DNA of 64,000 nt from contig CM067076.1 in NCBI GenBank assembly GCA_033980235.1, positions 32,081,383 through 32,145,382 of the forward strand. The letters are read 5' to 3'. Made by a program: the position numbers and the translations under genes. Below the pieces are notes generated by a model, which was not told where the DNA came from, made no database searches, and saw nothing but the letters and a program-made list of their open reading frames with translations. Of this stretch, positions 61,801 to 63,952 are shown piece by piece (the first letter of the stretch is position 1; each line of letters starts with the position of its first letter). Source of the stretch: Diadema setosum (taxonomy: Eukaryota; Echinodermata; Echinoidea; Diadematoida; Diadematidae).

Positions 61801-63952
61801 TAACGGCACAGCAGGTTGAAAGTGAGAATCGTCAATTATGTTGATAATTTTGTTGTTCTTGTTTTGATAGACTCACCGATTCAGCATAACAGTATACTCA
61901 ACTTGAGATTGTGTAGAATTGGAAACATAGTTGGTTGTCCAGATTATAAGATGTTCAAAGAGACTAGAATCATTTGTTTCTAATGAATGAAGAGATGCTA
62001 CTCACTGATTCTATTATTACTTTCTTATATCCATTAAATATTCGGGATATTCGGTCAAAGTTGAATACATGTATATTGTTTGTTACTTAAAAGAATAATG
62101 ATTAATTTTCTGGAGATTGGAGAGGTAATAGTACTACTACTACTACTACTAATAATAATAATTGCATTCATATGGCGCTTTACATGGGTGTTTGTAAGAT
62201 ATGTCTGTTAATCTCATGACTGTATGTGATTTGGTTCAATTCCATTGTCTGTTTTGTCCTTCCGTTAACGGGTACATTGTATTAACTGTTATCCTTGCCC
62301 TCCTTGTTCATTCTAGCCATAAAATCTTGGTTATGTCGAAATTGGATTCATTTTCACGTTTCACAAAATGTTAATATGAATGAAGTGAAATGGAAGCCAA
62401 AGAAATACCTCCTCAACGACGTAATCTTTCTCCCTACAGATGGCGACGAACTTCAGCGCATATGCTGTCTCCCCTTGCTTCAAGATCAAGTAGAGGGGCG
62501 TGTTGCCCCACGGATCACGTGACAGCGGGTCGGCCCCTGATTGGAGGAGAATAATGGCCTTGGCAAACTTGGCCTGCAGAATGGCTGCTATCAGGATGGA
62601 AACAGGATGTCCGCCGTATCTCACCGGACTCTACTCCCGCGGTGATTGTAGGAGAGATGGGGATCACATTGATTACAGCAATGATAACTGAAGCAATGAT
62701 AATGATAATGATAATGACGCTACCGATAGTGATACCACAAACAATAACAAGGGTTGTCTTTCTATGTATGATATCATTTCATAGCGAATTAGTGCAAAAC
62801 TACCACATCCGGGCAGTACCCCCGAGGGCAATTACCCCCGGCTAAATACTGGTTAGTGGTAAGACTAGAGCTAAGATTAGGGTTAGGGTTAGGTTTAGGG
62901 TTGAGAGTATGGGTTAGGATTAGGGTTAGGTTCGGGGGAAGGGTGCGGGGTAATTGCCCAGGGGGTATTTGCCCTAAACCCCAAACCTACAACAACAAAA
63001 TGATAACGACACAATACTAATGAAAGTAACAACATCAGCAGCGATAATGATGCCTTTATACATGATGGAATCAATAACGGGTGCTGTTTGTTGTTCCTAA
63101 GGTTCGTTATTCCGAAGGCTCGTTATTCCGAAGGTTCATTAATCCGAAACACACAAATTTCCTATACCTAGAGTTTCGTTAATCCAAAAATGAAAAAGGG
63201 TTCGTTAATCCGAAAATGAAAAGGGGGTCGTTAATCCGAAAATTTGTGGCGTTATTCCGAAGGTTCGTTATTCCGAAGGTTTGTTAATCCGAAAATGAAA
63301 TAGGGTTCGCTATTCCGAAGGCTCGTTCATCCCAAAATTAAAAGAGGGTTCGTTATTCCGAAGGTTCGTCAGTCCGAAAATGAAATAGGGTTCGTTATTC
63401 CGAAGGTTCGTCGATCTGAAGTGATATAGAGTCCATAACGAACCTTCGGAACAACGAGCTTTGTTTCATTTTCGGATTAACGAACCTTCGGAATAACGAA
63501 CCTTATTTCATTTTAGGATTAATGAACCTTCGGAAAAAGCAAACCCTATTTCATTTTCAGATTAACGAACTTTCGCAATAACGAACCTTCGGACTAAAGA
63601 ACCTTCGGATTAACGAACCTTCGGAATAACGAGCTTTAACCAAAACAACATTGGAATTACTGAAATCAGAATGGAGCCTGAGGTATATAACGATCGAAAA
63701 AGGCAAAGCATGATCGATACACCGTGCAAGATGTAAGATATCGATATGACAGTATTGTTACCTGCCGACTCTCCTCACCTCTACGTTTGCGTCGGAATGT
63801 TTGCTTTCCAAGAGGATTTTGAGGACGTTTTTGTGTCCCTTCAGGTTGACAGCCATGAGCAGAGGCGTTAGGCCGCTTCGGTCCGGCACGTTGACCTTAG
63901 CGTGACGATTCACAAGCGAGGTGACGATCAACTGCATGCAGTTTTTATTGAC
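10145..63952 (-). CDS. TRPA1: TRPA1-like transient receptor potential cation channel (5' exons off window)
   Basis: The minus-strand gene has 21 coding exons resolved: 63952-63779, 62630-62409, 61668-61575, 61189-60916, 60204-60021, 58581-58490, 58021-57875, 56516-56402, 54975-54830, 53700-53573, 50103-49954, 48581-48502, 47601-47497, 45496-45170, 44693-44544, 33325-33217, 25694-25603, 24991-24779, 16646-16578, 11753-11568, 10411-10145. Every junction keeps frame, giving 3324 bases, or 1107 residues plus stop. Residues 1 to about 483 are ankyrin repeats; 484-637 the linker; S1-S6 lie in about 660-934, with pore motif TTGEIDF; a TRP-like helix region and a coiled coil follow. The family forms tetrameric non-selective cation channels of the plasma membrane that sense irritants or temperature. 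The TRPA subclade (TRPA1 versus basal TRPA) cannot be set by eye. The first exons lie beyond 64000. Confidence 0.9.
10412..11567 (-). other. TRPA last intron
   Basis: AT-rich, with T15-like runs near 11291 and an A/C-rich run near 11153. No element or coding segment recognised. Confidence 0.5.
11568..11753 (-). CDS. TRPA1: TRPA exon: C-terminal cytosolic region
   Basis: 62 codons, phase 0 to 0. Acceptor CTCTCGTCAG, donor GTAACC. Encodes LDFQQRFPPWFWQKAVVSWE (compare PLWFLRKV in vertebrate TRPA1) and KSYDYITELLDFVEKK. Confidence 0.92.
13431..14360 (+). repeat. ~165-bp tandem array, forward half
   Basis: Six units spaced 157-176 bp by the ATATAGCTAC marker (13491, 13648, 13813, 13989, 14149, 14323). 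Each has TGTAAAATGTCAAAATTTTC, GCTCGCTCGC, CGTTATGCCATTCTCC and GCCAGCAGTTGCGCCC. The C run and GCTC copy number vary between units. Confidence 0.85.
14530..15480 (-). repeat. ~165-bp tandem array, inverted half
   Basis: About six units in inverse orientation with GCGAGCGAGC, GAAAATTTTGACA and GGGCGCAACTGCTGGCA. With 13431-14360 it forms a giant palindrome centred near 14440, where a (TG/CG)n run and a second CAGTGGCGTACC end lie. Confidence 0.85.
15634..15663. repeat. (TG)n microsatellite
   Basis: Pure TG run in the right foldback arm. The left arm has only a short ACACACACAAAAAACAC at the matching place, so the arms have diverged by slippage. Confidence 0.8.
16578..16646 (-). CDS. TRPA1: TRPA exon: TRP-like region after S6
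   Basis: 23 codons, phase 0 to 0. Acceptor TACTTGTAG, donor GTATGA. Encodes TGLAVGDVGEIQTKAETYRC. GLAVGD(V/I)xE is the strongly conserved post-S6 motif of TRPA channels. Confidence 0.94.
17431..17690 (+). repeat. Left minisatellite, 12 units of CCGGGAAATGTGCAAA
   Basis: Twelve 18-28-base units share CCGGGAAATGTGCAAA followed by CG, CGTCTCG or longer linkers. Linkers are the same few strings, not unique spacers, so this is not CRISPR. Order of linkers mirrors the array at 23967-24197. Confidence 0.85.
17955..18757. mobile_element. TTAA-flanked MITE, copy 2
   Basis: TTAA at 17951-17954 and 18758-18761; ends CCCAAAAGGGGCCGGGC / CCGGCCCTTTTAGGG. 803 bp, inverse orientation to 5360-6161 (CTCGAGATCTCGGCC here versus GGCCGAGATCT there). 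G and C homopolymers inside both ends again. Inserted in the left half of the foldback element. Confidence 0.7.
18780..20470 (+). repeat. Satellite array, ~330-bp units, forward half
   Basis: About four to five units, each with AGAGTCCCTAAACTC, a TCTGTCGAAC block, TTTGATTATGGCGGATCCAG, and TTTTCACCAAACTTGGCAGA followed by GGTGATATGATCTT. G and C homopolymers vary in length from unit to unit. The unit at 19.9 kb is interrupted by the element at 19951-20230. Confidence 0.8.
19951..20230. repeat. TTCGTTATTCCGAAGG foldback repeat, short copy
   Basis: Starts GGTGCTGTTCGTTATTCC, ends GGAATAACGAGCTGTAACC. Left half TTATTCCGAAGG units, right half their inverse. Interrupts one satellite unit between GAGGGTGAGGG and GGGGAGGAGGG. 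Second, longer copy at 63080-63642. Confidence 0.75.
20960..22510 (-). repeat. Satellite array, ~330-bp units, inverted half
   Basis: About four units carrying the inverse blocks: TTTAGGGACG, GGTTTGACAGAAGAAGAT, TGGATCCGCCATAATCAAAC-type sequence and GCCAAGTTTGGTGAAAAT-like blocks. Together with 18780-20470 it makes a giant imperfect palindrome. A (TG)n run lies at 21371-21402. Confidence 0.8.
22545..23905 (+). repeat. Repeat element with six spaced DR1-type motifs
   Basis: Starts GCGACTGATGCCTCCGCCAT and ends CATAATGCCTCCGGCACC (partial inverse of the start), with GGACGGACGGAC near the end. Between them the sequence TGACCTTTGACCT (or last base C) recurs at 22949, 23075, 23232, 23378, 23528 and 23673, embedded in ~145-bp units that share AAGTTTGGTGAAA and TTGAGTTATCGCGTAAACGG. 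TGACCTTTGACCT is the inverse of the DR1 nuclear-receptor site AGGTCAAAGGTCA. Non-coding. Confidence 0.75.
23967..24197 (-). repeat. Right minisatellite, about 10 inverted units
   Basis: TTTGCACATTTCCCGG units, the inverse of the left array, with corresponding linkers (for example TGATGAAATTT and CAAAATTGAAC) in mirror order. Two fewer units than the left. Confidence 0.85.
24779..24991 (-). CDS. TRPA1: TRPA exon: pore and S6
   Basis: 71 codons, phase 0 to 0. Acceptor TTTTTTCCAG, donor GTGAGT. Pore helix PFNDFVGAVFKVFAM, selectivity filter TTGEIDF with an acidic residue at the key position (Asp in human TRPA1 LGD, Glu here), then S6 TTYILFTIFIVVMPILISNL. Confidence 0.95.
24992..25602 (-). other. 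TRPA intron
   Basis: Contains a C20 run at 25543-25562 next to the donor of the S5 exon. No element or coding segment recognised. Confidence 0.5.
25603..25694 (-). CDS. TRPA1: TRPA exon: S5
   Basis: 92 bases, phase 1 to 0. Acceptor GTGTGCAG, donor GTACGG. Encodes VFKTSIKFFLVLPMFLLAFT and SVFYLLLMNQ, S5 leading to the pore turret. Confidence 0.93.
26639..27997. repeat. 156-bp tandem array bounded by inverted ends
   Basis: About eight units of 145-165 bp, most 156-157, each with ACGGAACAAGCGAGGGCGCC, ACCATAATACACCTTCATG and AGAGCGCTCACAAGCAGACC. Inverted ends GTATCCCCCGAAC (26639) / GTTCGGGGGATAC (27985-27997) bound the block. A (GCG)n run lies at 27921-27945. Units of 156 bases are a multiple of three, so one frame stays open by accident or design (see 27314-28030). 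Confidence 0.85.
27314..28030 (+). other. Open frame through the 156-bp array (52-residue repeats), probably not a gene
   Basis: The 238-codon frame repeats a 52-residue unit with YWIYLFMYTDGTSEGAITKN and TIIHLHANFEDDRKRN. It begins and ends in repeat DNA, has no promoter, splice or domain support, and other units of the same array are out of frame. Openness follows from unit length divisible by three. I list it only because a reader would otherwise find it unexplained. Confidence 0.5.
28646..28820. repeat. Palindromic MITE, left copy
   Basis: Starts ACAAATGATGCACAGGAT and ends with the inverse ATCCTGTGCATCATTTGT. The interior is also palindromic (GGGTATTTACAAT, GCATG blocks). Inverse of 30197-30369. 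Confidence 0.75.
28979..29153. repeat. Palindromic MITE, second type
   Basis: TAGTGCATGAGG and TGCACTATAACAA are matched by TTGTTATAGTGCA, and AAATTCTGAATTTGCCC by GGGCAAATTCAGAATTT. Almost fully self-complementary, non-coding. Confidence 0.65.
29166..30189. other. Central spacer of the nested foldback
   Basis: About 1 kb between the palindromes. TAG/CTA-rich stretches (CTAGGTCT-like) near 29340-29500. No domain or coding signal was recognised. Confidence 0.4.
30197..30369. repeat. Palindromic MITE, right copy (inverse of 28646-28820)
   Basis: Same ends ACAAATGATGCACAGGAT / ATCCTGTGCATCATTTGT. The interior is the reverse complement of the left copy, with a few differences. Confidence 0.75.
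30413..32797 (+). CDS. LINE ORF2-like reverse transcriptase with chimeric N-terminus
   Basis: 794-codon open frame. Only from about codon 41 on is it LINE. The first ~40 codons are read from the foldback right arm and have no homology to LINE proteins. Visible in order: the endonuclease C-terminal block with SDH; KAPGPDGITP; RPISLTCICCKLMEHV; DFSKAFDKVGHERLL; GVPQGSVLGPCLFLLYIND; catalytic FADDA near 31985; KYLGVTITSDLKW; and the C-terminal tail FFPRTVRNWNSL. No stop or frameshift from 30534 to 32797. The endonuclease catalytic N-terminus is missing, so this copy should not mobilise alone. Family: CR1/L2/jockey group. Confidence 0.88.
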   Translation: MWIKMSEDIRPKHVALANPAHISTVRIRVYVRHTCYAHKKGLDLFLVNNPTLVTDVSVVPGISDHDCPILTIAGCPTRQKLVRRKINIYSKADWEKFADFMQGVGKEIEDKLDFCSVNEAWVIFKNGIEKGMTEFVPHKMTFKKNDIPWISNKIKRLIKRRDRLNKKSRNMKLRNHGVVPFQLEEELKAVKKSLQQELRRAYWNYVESLFSIDEDTTEFESMNRFWGFIKYNRTDNTGIRELKSDGITITDPIAKAEALNQQFKSVFTKETPIPNDLLPETSDFEEMEDILFSSKGVEKLLCGLKTYKAPGPDGITPRVLKQLAKILAPILCNIFRLSYELSEIPNDWREANVVPVYKKGNRSTPVNYRPISLTCICCKLMEHVLASKIMKHGDENNIIFPLQYGFRKNMSCEQQLLGFTSDLQRNLDAGRQTDVIVMDFSKAFDKVGHERLLRKLDYYGIRGKNLKWIQSFLNGRSQRVVLDGIKSSSVAVGSGVPQGSVLGPCLFLLYINDLPDGLASKVRLFADDAISYMTIDNQHHTQNLQEDLNKIGDWAKKWMMDLNTDKCKVLTISRKRSKVQHVYHLNNAPLESVESVKYLGVTITSDLKWTQHINNTVNKANNVLAFLKRNLRIKSSDVKATAYKTLVRPIVEYASTVWDPSTKNLIHQVEMVQRRAARFTLNRYHNTSSVTKMLQELDWTTLEQRRENDRLIMMYKIHNNLTPLSAQDYIIKQATRLTRASQPHSYQVPYSRTESHRHSFFPRTVRNWNSLSSDIVSAPSVGSFRNRLTVDHSG
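30534..32936 (+). mobile_element. CR1/L2-type LINE, 5'-truncated, inserted in the foldback arm
   Basis: Begins within the endonuclease domain (LDLFLVNN, then SDHDCPIL) and ends after a 3' UTR in an (AAG)n tail at 32915-32936. The foldback arm sequence GGCCTTTCTT is broken here: GAAAGGCC precedes the LINE and AAGGCCGGCC follows it. The reverse-transcriptase frame is intact, so insertion is recent. Plus strand, antisense to the TRPA gene. Confidence 0.85.
33217..33325 (-). CDS. TRPA1: TRPA exon: S4
   Basis: 109 bases, phase 0 to 1. Acceptor CATTCCACAG, donor GTGAGT. Encodes DWQWQCGAWAIFLVWINLIL and HCRRLAFVGIYVLMFT. The QWQCGA motif before S4 is strongly conserved in TRPA channels. Confidence 0.94.
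33601..33756. mobile_element. Perfect-hairpin MITE with TA target site
   Basis: Arms of about 70 bases begin GGGAGCTTTAGATTTTAGAC and close with the inverse at 33756. TA lies at both flanks (33599-33600, 33757-33758), as for Tc1/mariner-type elements. Poly-A and poly-T blocks face each other in the stem. It lies 276 bases upstream of the S4 exon acceptor. Confidence 0.8.
33974..34051. repeat. Short inverted repeat (hairpin)
   Basis: TGCTGGAAAGAACACA and AGTCCCACAGTGTG are matched by the inverse at 34018-34051 with few mismatches. Likely a small MITE. Confidence 0.5.
35646..35830 (+). repeat. Gypsy 5' LTR
   Basis: 185 bp, identical to the 3' LTR over its whole length. Contains AATAAA (in CTTAAATAAATGTC), a likely polyadenylation signal. 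Followed directly by TGGTGGCAGCGGCGGG, which starts like many Gypsy primer-binding sites; I do not assign the tRNA. Confidence 0.95.
35831..37889 (+). other. Gypsy leader
   Basis: Two kilobases between the primer-binding site and gag. AT-rich with no long open frame. An unusually long leader; no element or domain recognised in it. Confidence 0.6.
37890..38702 (+). CDS. Gypsy gag polyprotein
   Basis: 270 codons from an ATG in good context (ACCATGG). The capsid-like retrotransposon gag region contains the conserved FRIHRLKFQRYRQLNNEAID block. Two zinc knuckles follow near the C-terminus: CLNCGTIHPKGKC (CX2CX3HX4C) and CHNCGKKGHWKKMC (CX2CX4HX4C). The tail is basic. It packages the element RNA in virus-like particles. 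It ends 52 bases into the pol frame, which is -1 relative to gag. I see no canonical slippery heptamer in the overlap. Confidence 0.92.
   Translation: MAGPLPTPTFDWDCPDKAQAFKEFKQLSQMWFNVKGIKKEDQYNYIIMWSGRDGLRVFNTWNLTEEQLKDPQNIWSRLESHIQPTENFRIHRLKFQRYRQLNNEAIDDFVVRCKSKAAKCLFRDEDIQEERIIEVLISGVQYPEVQKMLLAKDKMTLKEALDIARTHEASTAHISQLRGLENNANVHTAQKSRTCLNCGTIHPKGKCPAYSSTCHNCGKKGHWKKMCRSKSSSRGKNYDRRGPSKQKSQSHQKGWIREKGLVTKLSTHLK
38651..41854 (+). CDS. Gypsy pol polyprotein (PR-RT-RNaseH-IN), one internal stop
   Basis: One continuous frame apart from TAG at 39026-39028. Aspartic protease VDTGAQGN lies near 38876; reverse transcriptase has RLPFGLNVSQDIFQ and catalytic IADDIVVF near 39750; RNase H has VDASQKGLGAAL and ETDHKPLENI. 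Integrase has HIGHQ and CTQC (HHCC zinc domain), core D in TDLLFHF, D in SDNGPQF and E in NGQVERA (DDE triad). The protein converts RNA to cDNA and inserts it. The stop sits between protease and reverse transcriptase, so normal translation would give protease only. I see no stop elsewhere. Confidence 0.92.
41855..43039 (+). other. Gypsy 3' non-coding region with large hairpin
   Basis: Holds the inverted repeat at 42614-42984 and the polypurine tract. No coding segment. Confidence 0.7.
42614..42984. repeat. Long near-perfect inverted repeat in the Gypsy 3' region
   Basis: Left arm TTAAAGGGGAAGGCTA through GTCTCATATTAAAGTAATG, right arm its inverse, ending TAGCCTTCCCCTTTAAAG. Arms are about 165 bases with few mismatches and a loop of about 35-45 bases near 42780-42815. 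It could be an inserted MITE (TTAAAG ends) or an intrinsic structure of the element. Confidence 0.85.
43040..43224 (+). repeat. Gypsy 3' LTR
   Basis: 185 bp, identical to the 5' LTR. Preceded by the polypurine tract GAGAGAGGGGA and followed by GAGTC, the target duplication. Confidence 0.95.
44544..44693 (-). CDS. TRPA1: TRPA exon: S3
   Basis: 50 codons, phase 0 to 0. Acceptor TTGCTCCAG, donor GTAAGT. Encodes IYQAYLLRTNVFTPTGLWN and S3 AFLGLVPNILCILLVLPLG. Confidence 0.92.
44694..45169 (-). other. TRPA intron with poly-G and (CA)n
   Basis: Holds G-rich runs (44770-44860) and a CA microsatellite at 44872-44904. Confidence 0.6.
45170..45496 (-). CDS. TRPA1: TRPA exon: S1, S1-S2 loop, S2
   Basis: 109 codons, phase 0 to 0. 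Acceptor CCATTGACAG, donor GTAAGG. Encodes EELLKHPVIKGLFAYKWRR (pre-S1), hydrophobic S1 FYLHLLFYITYLILLSGHL, a long extracellular loop with an N-glycosylation sequon (NYT), and S2 GKVGGWIVLLQAIFSIFIS. Confidence 0.92.
46665..46842. mobile_element. Tigger/pogo-like MITE
   Basis: Inverted ends CACTCCCGTTATAACGAA / GGTTATAACGGGAGT, 178 bp, non-coding. ACTCCCGTTATAACGAA-type ends are characteristic of pogo/Tigger-derived MITEs in many animals. Confidence 0.6.
46898..47333. mobile_element. hAT-like MITE, GGCTCGACACT ends
   Basis: Ends CATGGCTCGACACTTAC and the inverse of GTTAGTGTCGAGCCCTG. The body repeats GGTGGCCCG in both orientations (at least seven occurrences). AGCAA occurs next to both ends. 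Non-coding. Confidence 0.6.
47497..47601 (-). CDS. TRPA1: TRPA exon: pre-S1
   Basis: 35 codons, phase 0 to 0. Acceptor CCCTCCAG, donor GTGAAA. Encodes TLKETAKLYVADDEVRQENH, leading into the pre-S1 helix. Confidence 0.85.
47602..48501 (-). other. TRPA intron with dispersed repeat
   Basis: A repeat at about 47925-48100 is shared with 52905-53015. The rest is unique AT-rich sequence. Confidence 0.5.
48502..48581 (-). CDS. TRPA1: TRPA exon: divergent linker
   Basis: 80 bases, phase 1 to 0. The acceptor GGTCGCCAG was chosen among three nearby CAGs because the other two bring stops. Donor GTGAGT. Encodes STQATRGPDGNVYMAMTPSN, Ser/Thr/Pro-rich and not conserved, so this exon is the least secure. 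Confidence 0.7.
48582..49953 (-). other. TRPA intron
   Basis: Contains an AAC-rich run near 48617-48655, a (TG)n run at about 49301-49356 and a diverged direct repeat (CTGGCTGAATTTGTGTACCA near 48890, GGCTGAATTTGTGCAACATG near 49183). No coding segment. Confidence 0.5.
49954..50103 (-). CDS. TRPA1: TRPA exon: linker
   Basis: 150 bases, phase 1 to 1. Acceptor CTGTTGCAG, donor GTATTC. Encodes ACKFVLDRCISAV and MDIKFDYELLEDWFSPWMKD. This corresponds to the VLDxC and YxFxYL linker positions of TRPA channels. Confidence 0.88.
50500..50719. mobile_element. Partial TTAA-type MITE (related to 5360-6161)
   Basis: It shares CGCGATCGACGACCGAGATCT with the right end of the 5360-6161 element (CGCGAGGTCGACGGCCGAGATC) and ends AGGGTTAA at 50723. 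The left end was not found. Confidence 0.4.
51861..52400 (-). pseudogene. Penelope-like GIY-YIG endonuclease domain (remnant ORF)
   Basis: The minus-strand frame ends at TAA 51863-51861. In order: GFYRCNSRKCN (Cys-rich linker), INCKSTCVIYLLTCSLCHKQ, YVGKTETTLYTRIN (the YIG-like motif with its Arg), KHFNRPSHSLSHLQ, and RRESFWIDKLKTLHPNGINI at the C-terminus. This order of motifs is diagnostic of Penelope-like elements. The domain nicks target DNA during retrotransposition in intact elements. Upstream of about 52400 the frame is lost, and no reverse transcriptase is present, so the copy cannot be autonomous. Confidence 0.8.
52748..52792 (+). ncRNA. Candidate hammerhead-ribozyme core in the Penelope-like arm
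   Basis: The plus strand reads CTGAAGA, then a GGGC/GCCC stem with a TTTTC loop, then GAAAG. CUGANGA and GAAA are the two invariant core boxes of hammerhead ribozymes, and Penelope-like elements are known to carry such ribozymes. I cannot confirm stems I and III or the cleavage site by eye. An inverted second copy is in the left arm at about 50926-50960. Confidence 0.4.
52838..52886. repeat. (TA)n microsatellite
   Basis: A long uninterrupted TA run immediately beyond the right arm of the Penelope-like element. A shorter TA run lies on its left side near 50791-50810. TA-rich sites may have been the insertion target. Confidence 0.8.
52905..53015. repeat. Dispersed repeat shared with 47925-48100
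   Basis: AAAGGTGGGTCCCAC, CCTCTTTGTTTTAGGATAT and CTTTGAATTCC follow in the same order as AAAGGTGGGATCCACC, GCTTTGTTCTAC and CTTTGAATTCC at the other site. Non-coding, family unknown. Confidence 0.4.
53573..53700 (-). CDS. TRPA1: TRPA exon: post-ankyrin linker
   Basis: 128 bases, phase 2 to 1. Acceptor TTTCTGCAG, donor GTATAC. Encodes LAIKLLEIDNWRALLTHS and TTPMRKLIQRMP. The last segment matches the conserved linker motif that follows the ankyrin domain in TRPA channels. Confidence 0.9.
53701..54829 (-). other. TRPA intron with TTAAAGG-family MITE
   Basis: Contains the MITE at 54372-54825, an AT-rich run near 53760-53780 and a (GA)n run near 54205. No coding segment seen. Confidence 0.5.
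54372..54825. mobile_element. TTAAAGG-family MITE, inverted copy 3, with inserted hairpin
   Basis: This is the inverse of the 7138-7500 repeat: ATCACAAAACATCCTATTA, ACTGTAGACAGTTTAGTC, TTCTATCCCTAACGC and an end reading ATTATGCCTTTAA. A hairpin at about 54579-54659 (GAAGAGCTTGCTTCCAAA paired with TTTGGAAGCAAGCTCTTC) splits it, a second insertion. The right end touches the TRPA exon acceptor side at 54830. Confidence 0.55.
54830..54975 (-). CDS. TRPA1: TRPA exon: ankyrin repeats
   Basis: 146 bases, phase 0 to 2. Acceptor CGGCAG, donor GTGAGT. Encodes VTPLHYACRIGSKSLLNVLR and KGFNCLDHAIEEGH, the last ankyrin repeats before the linker. Confidence 0.9.
54976..56401 (-). other. TRPA intron with LINE fragment
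   Basis: Apart from the LINE tail at 55966-56240, I saw only AT-rich unique sequence. Confidence 0.5.
55966..56240 (-). mobile_element. LINE 3'-ORF fragment (CR1/L2-like C-terminus)
   Basis: On the minus strand the frame encodes YEFSRSTIRYFGPKMWNSLP and DNIKQCVSMSSFKRKHKKY, the conserved C-terminal tail found after the reverse transcriptase of CR1/L2/jockey-type LINEs. The reverse-transcriptase core is not present nearby. Inserted in sense with the TRPA intron. Confidence 0.65.
56402..56516 (-). CDS. TRPA1: TRPA exon: ankyrin repeat
   Basis: 115 bases, phase 2 to 0. Acceptor GACACAG, donor GTAAAG. Encodes NNEGKTALHMAIQHYQQEIT, a clear ankyrin core, then ALLIKADKKLIMTGDNEK. Confidence 0.9.
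56517..57874 (-). other. TRPA intron with RTE fragment
   Basis: Contains the RTE-type fragment at 56760-57740 and ATAATG-rich low-complexity sequence on both sides. Confidence 0.6.
56760..57740 (+). mobile_element. RTE-type LINE fragment (3' part of ORF2)
   Basis: Frames from 56845 and 57072 encode the tail after the reverse-transcriptase core of RTE-like elements: NTSKYRIMSK, DEFVFLGSTVY, RPIATYGAETWTLRKAE, FEMRCLRTNAGI, SCRMKWFGHVIRVPENRLP and PPGRPPLRWKDQ. The two parts are in different frames, so there is at least one frameshift near 57030-57070. The catalytic FADD region is absent. The end passes into an (ATGATAATG)-like run, as usual for RTE tails. It sits antisense in a TRPA intron. 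Confidence 0.75.
57875..58021 (-). CDS. TRPA1: TRPA exon: ankyrin repeat
   Basis: 147 bases, phase 2 to 2. Acceptor CGTCTTCAG, donor GTCAGT. Encodes DDDGNRPIHLTAWKGHTVAV then RLLVKRGVDLYA, a textbook ankyrin repeat. Confidence 0.9.
58022..58489 (-). other. TRPA intron
   Basis: No repeat or coding segment recognised. Confidence 0.5.
58490..58581 (-). CDS. TRPA1: TRPA exon: ankyrin region
   Basis: 92 bases, phase 0 to 2. Acceptor CTTCTTCAG, donor GTAAGT. Encodes MEFPEMKQHMRSEVTKELVL and ESASNGHV, a partial ankyrin repeat completed in the next exon. Confidence 0.85.
58582..60020 (-). other. TRPA intron
   Basis: AT-rich with poly-A/T runs. TATACGAATAAAATTTCTTT near 59608 also occurs near 56590 with one change, suggesting the 3' end of a dispersed repeat. 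No coding segment recognised. Confidence 0.5.
60021..60204 (-). CDS. TRPA1: TRPA exon: degenerate ankyrin repeats
   Basis: 184 bases, phase 2 to 0. Acceptor CTCTTCCCAAG, donor GTGATT. Encodes PSVLKYACDHGGMGALWELI and FDVLQWAASKNKSKVVKVI, ankyrin-like but with diverged TPLH positions. Confidence 0.85.
60205..60915 (-). other. TRPA intron
   Basis: No repeat, element end or coding segment recognised. Confidence 0.5.
60916..61189 (-). CDS. TRPA1: TRPA exon: two ankyrin repeats
   Basis: 274 bases, phase 1 to 2. Acceptor ATACGCAG, donor GTGATT. It starts with an acidic DADDIDGDG loop, then GESLMHVAGKAGNLDVIRLV and LSPLHSASKYDQSEAVKELC, two clear ankyrin helices-turn units. Confidence 0.88.
61575..61668 (-). 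CDS. TRPA1: TRPA exon: ankyrin repeat
   Basis: 94 bases, phase 0 to 1. Acceptor CTTGGCAG, donor GTAATA. Encodes NRKGISTIHQAVKTGDEQL. Confidence 0.85.
61669..62408 (-). other. TRPA intron
   Basis: AT-rich. A (TAC)n/(TAA)n microsatellite lies near 62134-62162 and a C8 run near 61790. No element ends or coding segments seen. Confidence 0.5.
62409..62630 (-). CDS. TRPA1: TRPA exon: ankyrin repeats
   Basis: 74 codons, phase 0 to 0. The acceptor GGGAGTAG is weak but is the only in-phase choice next to the conserved frame; donor GTATTT. Encodes SILIAAILQAKFAKAIILLQ and DPWGNTPLYLILKQGET (ankyrin core). Confidence 0.8.
62812..62980. repeat. Palindromic element with interstitial TTAGGG-like units
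   Basis: GGGCAGTACCCCCGAGGGCA at the left is matched by an inverse GGGGTATTTGCCC-type end at the right. Between them lie about eight degenerate GGTTAG/GGTTTAG units. The units are imperfect and short, so this is not a telomere. Confidence 0.5.
63080..63642. repeat. Foldback repeat built on TTCGTTATTCCGAAGG, long copy
   Basis: The left half holds repeated GGTTCGTTATTCCGAAGG and GTTCGTTAATCCGAAAATG units. The right half holds their inverse, CCTTCGGAATAACGAACC. The start GGTGCTGTT is shared with the short copy at 19951-20230, and both carry CCTATACCTAGAG and TTTGTGGCGTTATTCCG internally. No coding capacity. Confidence 0.7.
63779..63952 (-). CDS. TRPA1: TRPA exon (first in window): ankyrin repeat
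   Basis: 58 codons, phase 0 at both ends. Acceptor TTTTGCAG, donor GTGAGG. It encodes NVPDRSGLTPLLMAVNLKGH, a canonical ankyrin TPLxxAxxxGH core, followed by NVLKILLES. The repeat before it starts in an exon outside the window. Confidence 0.9.

Larger units (their letters stand above)
62631..63778 (-). other. TRPA intron with palindromic TTCGTTATTCCG element and telomere-like repeat
   Basis: Holds the element at 63080-63642 and a short palindromic element with TTAGGG-like units at 62812-62980. The rest is AT-rich with imperfect ATG/ATAATG runs. Confidence 0.6.

Noticed and set aside
62880..62935. Chromosome end (TTAGGG repeats)
   Set aside because: Only a few degenerate units, with a TRPA exon on each side.
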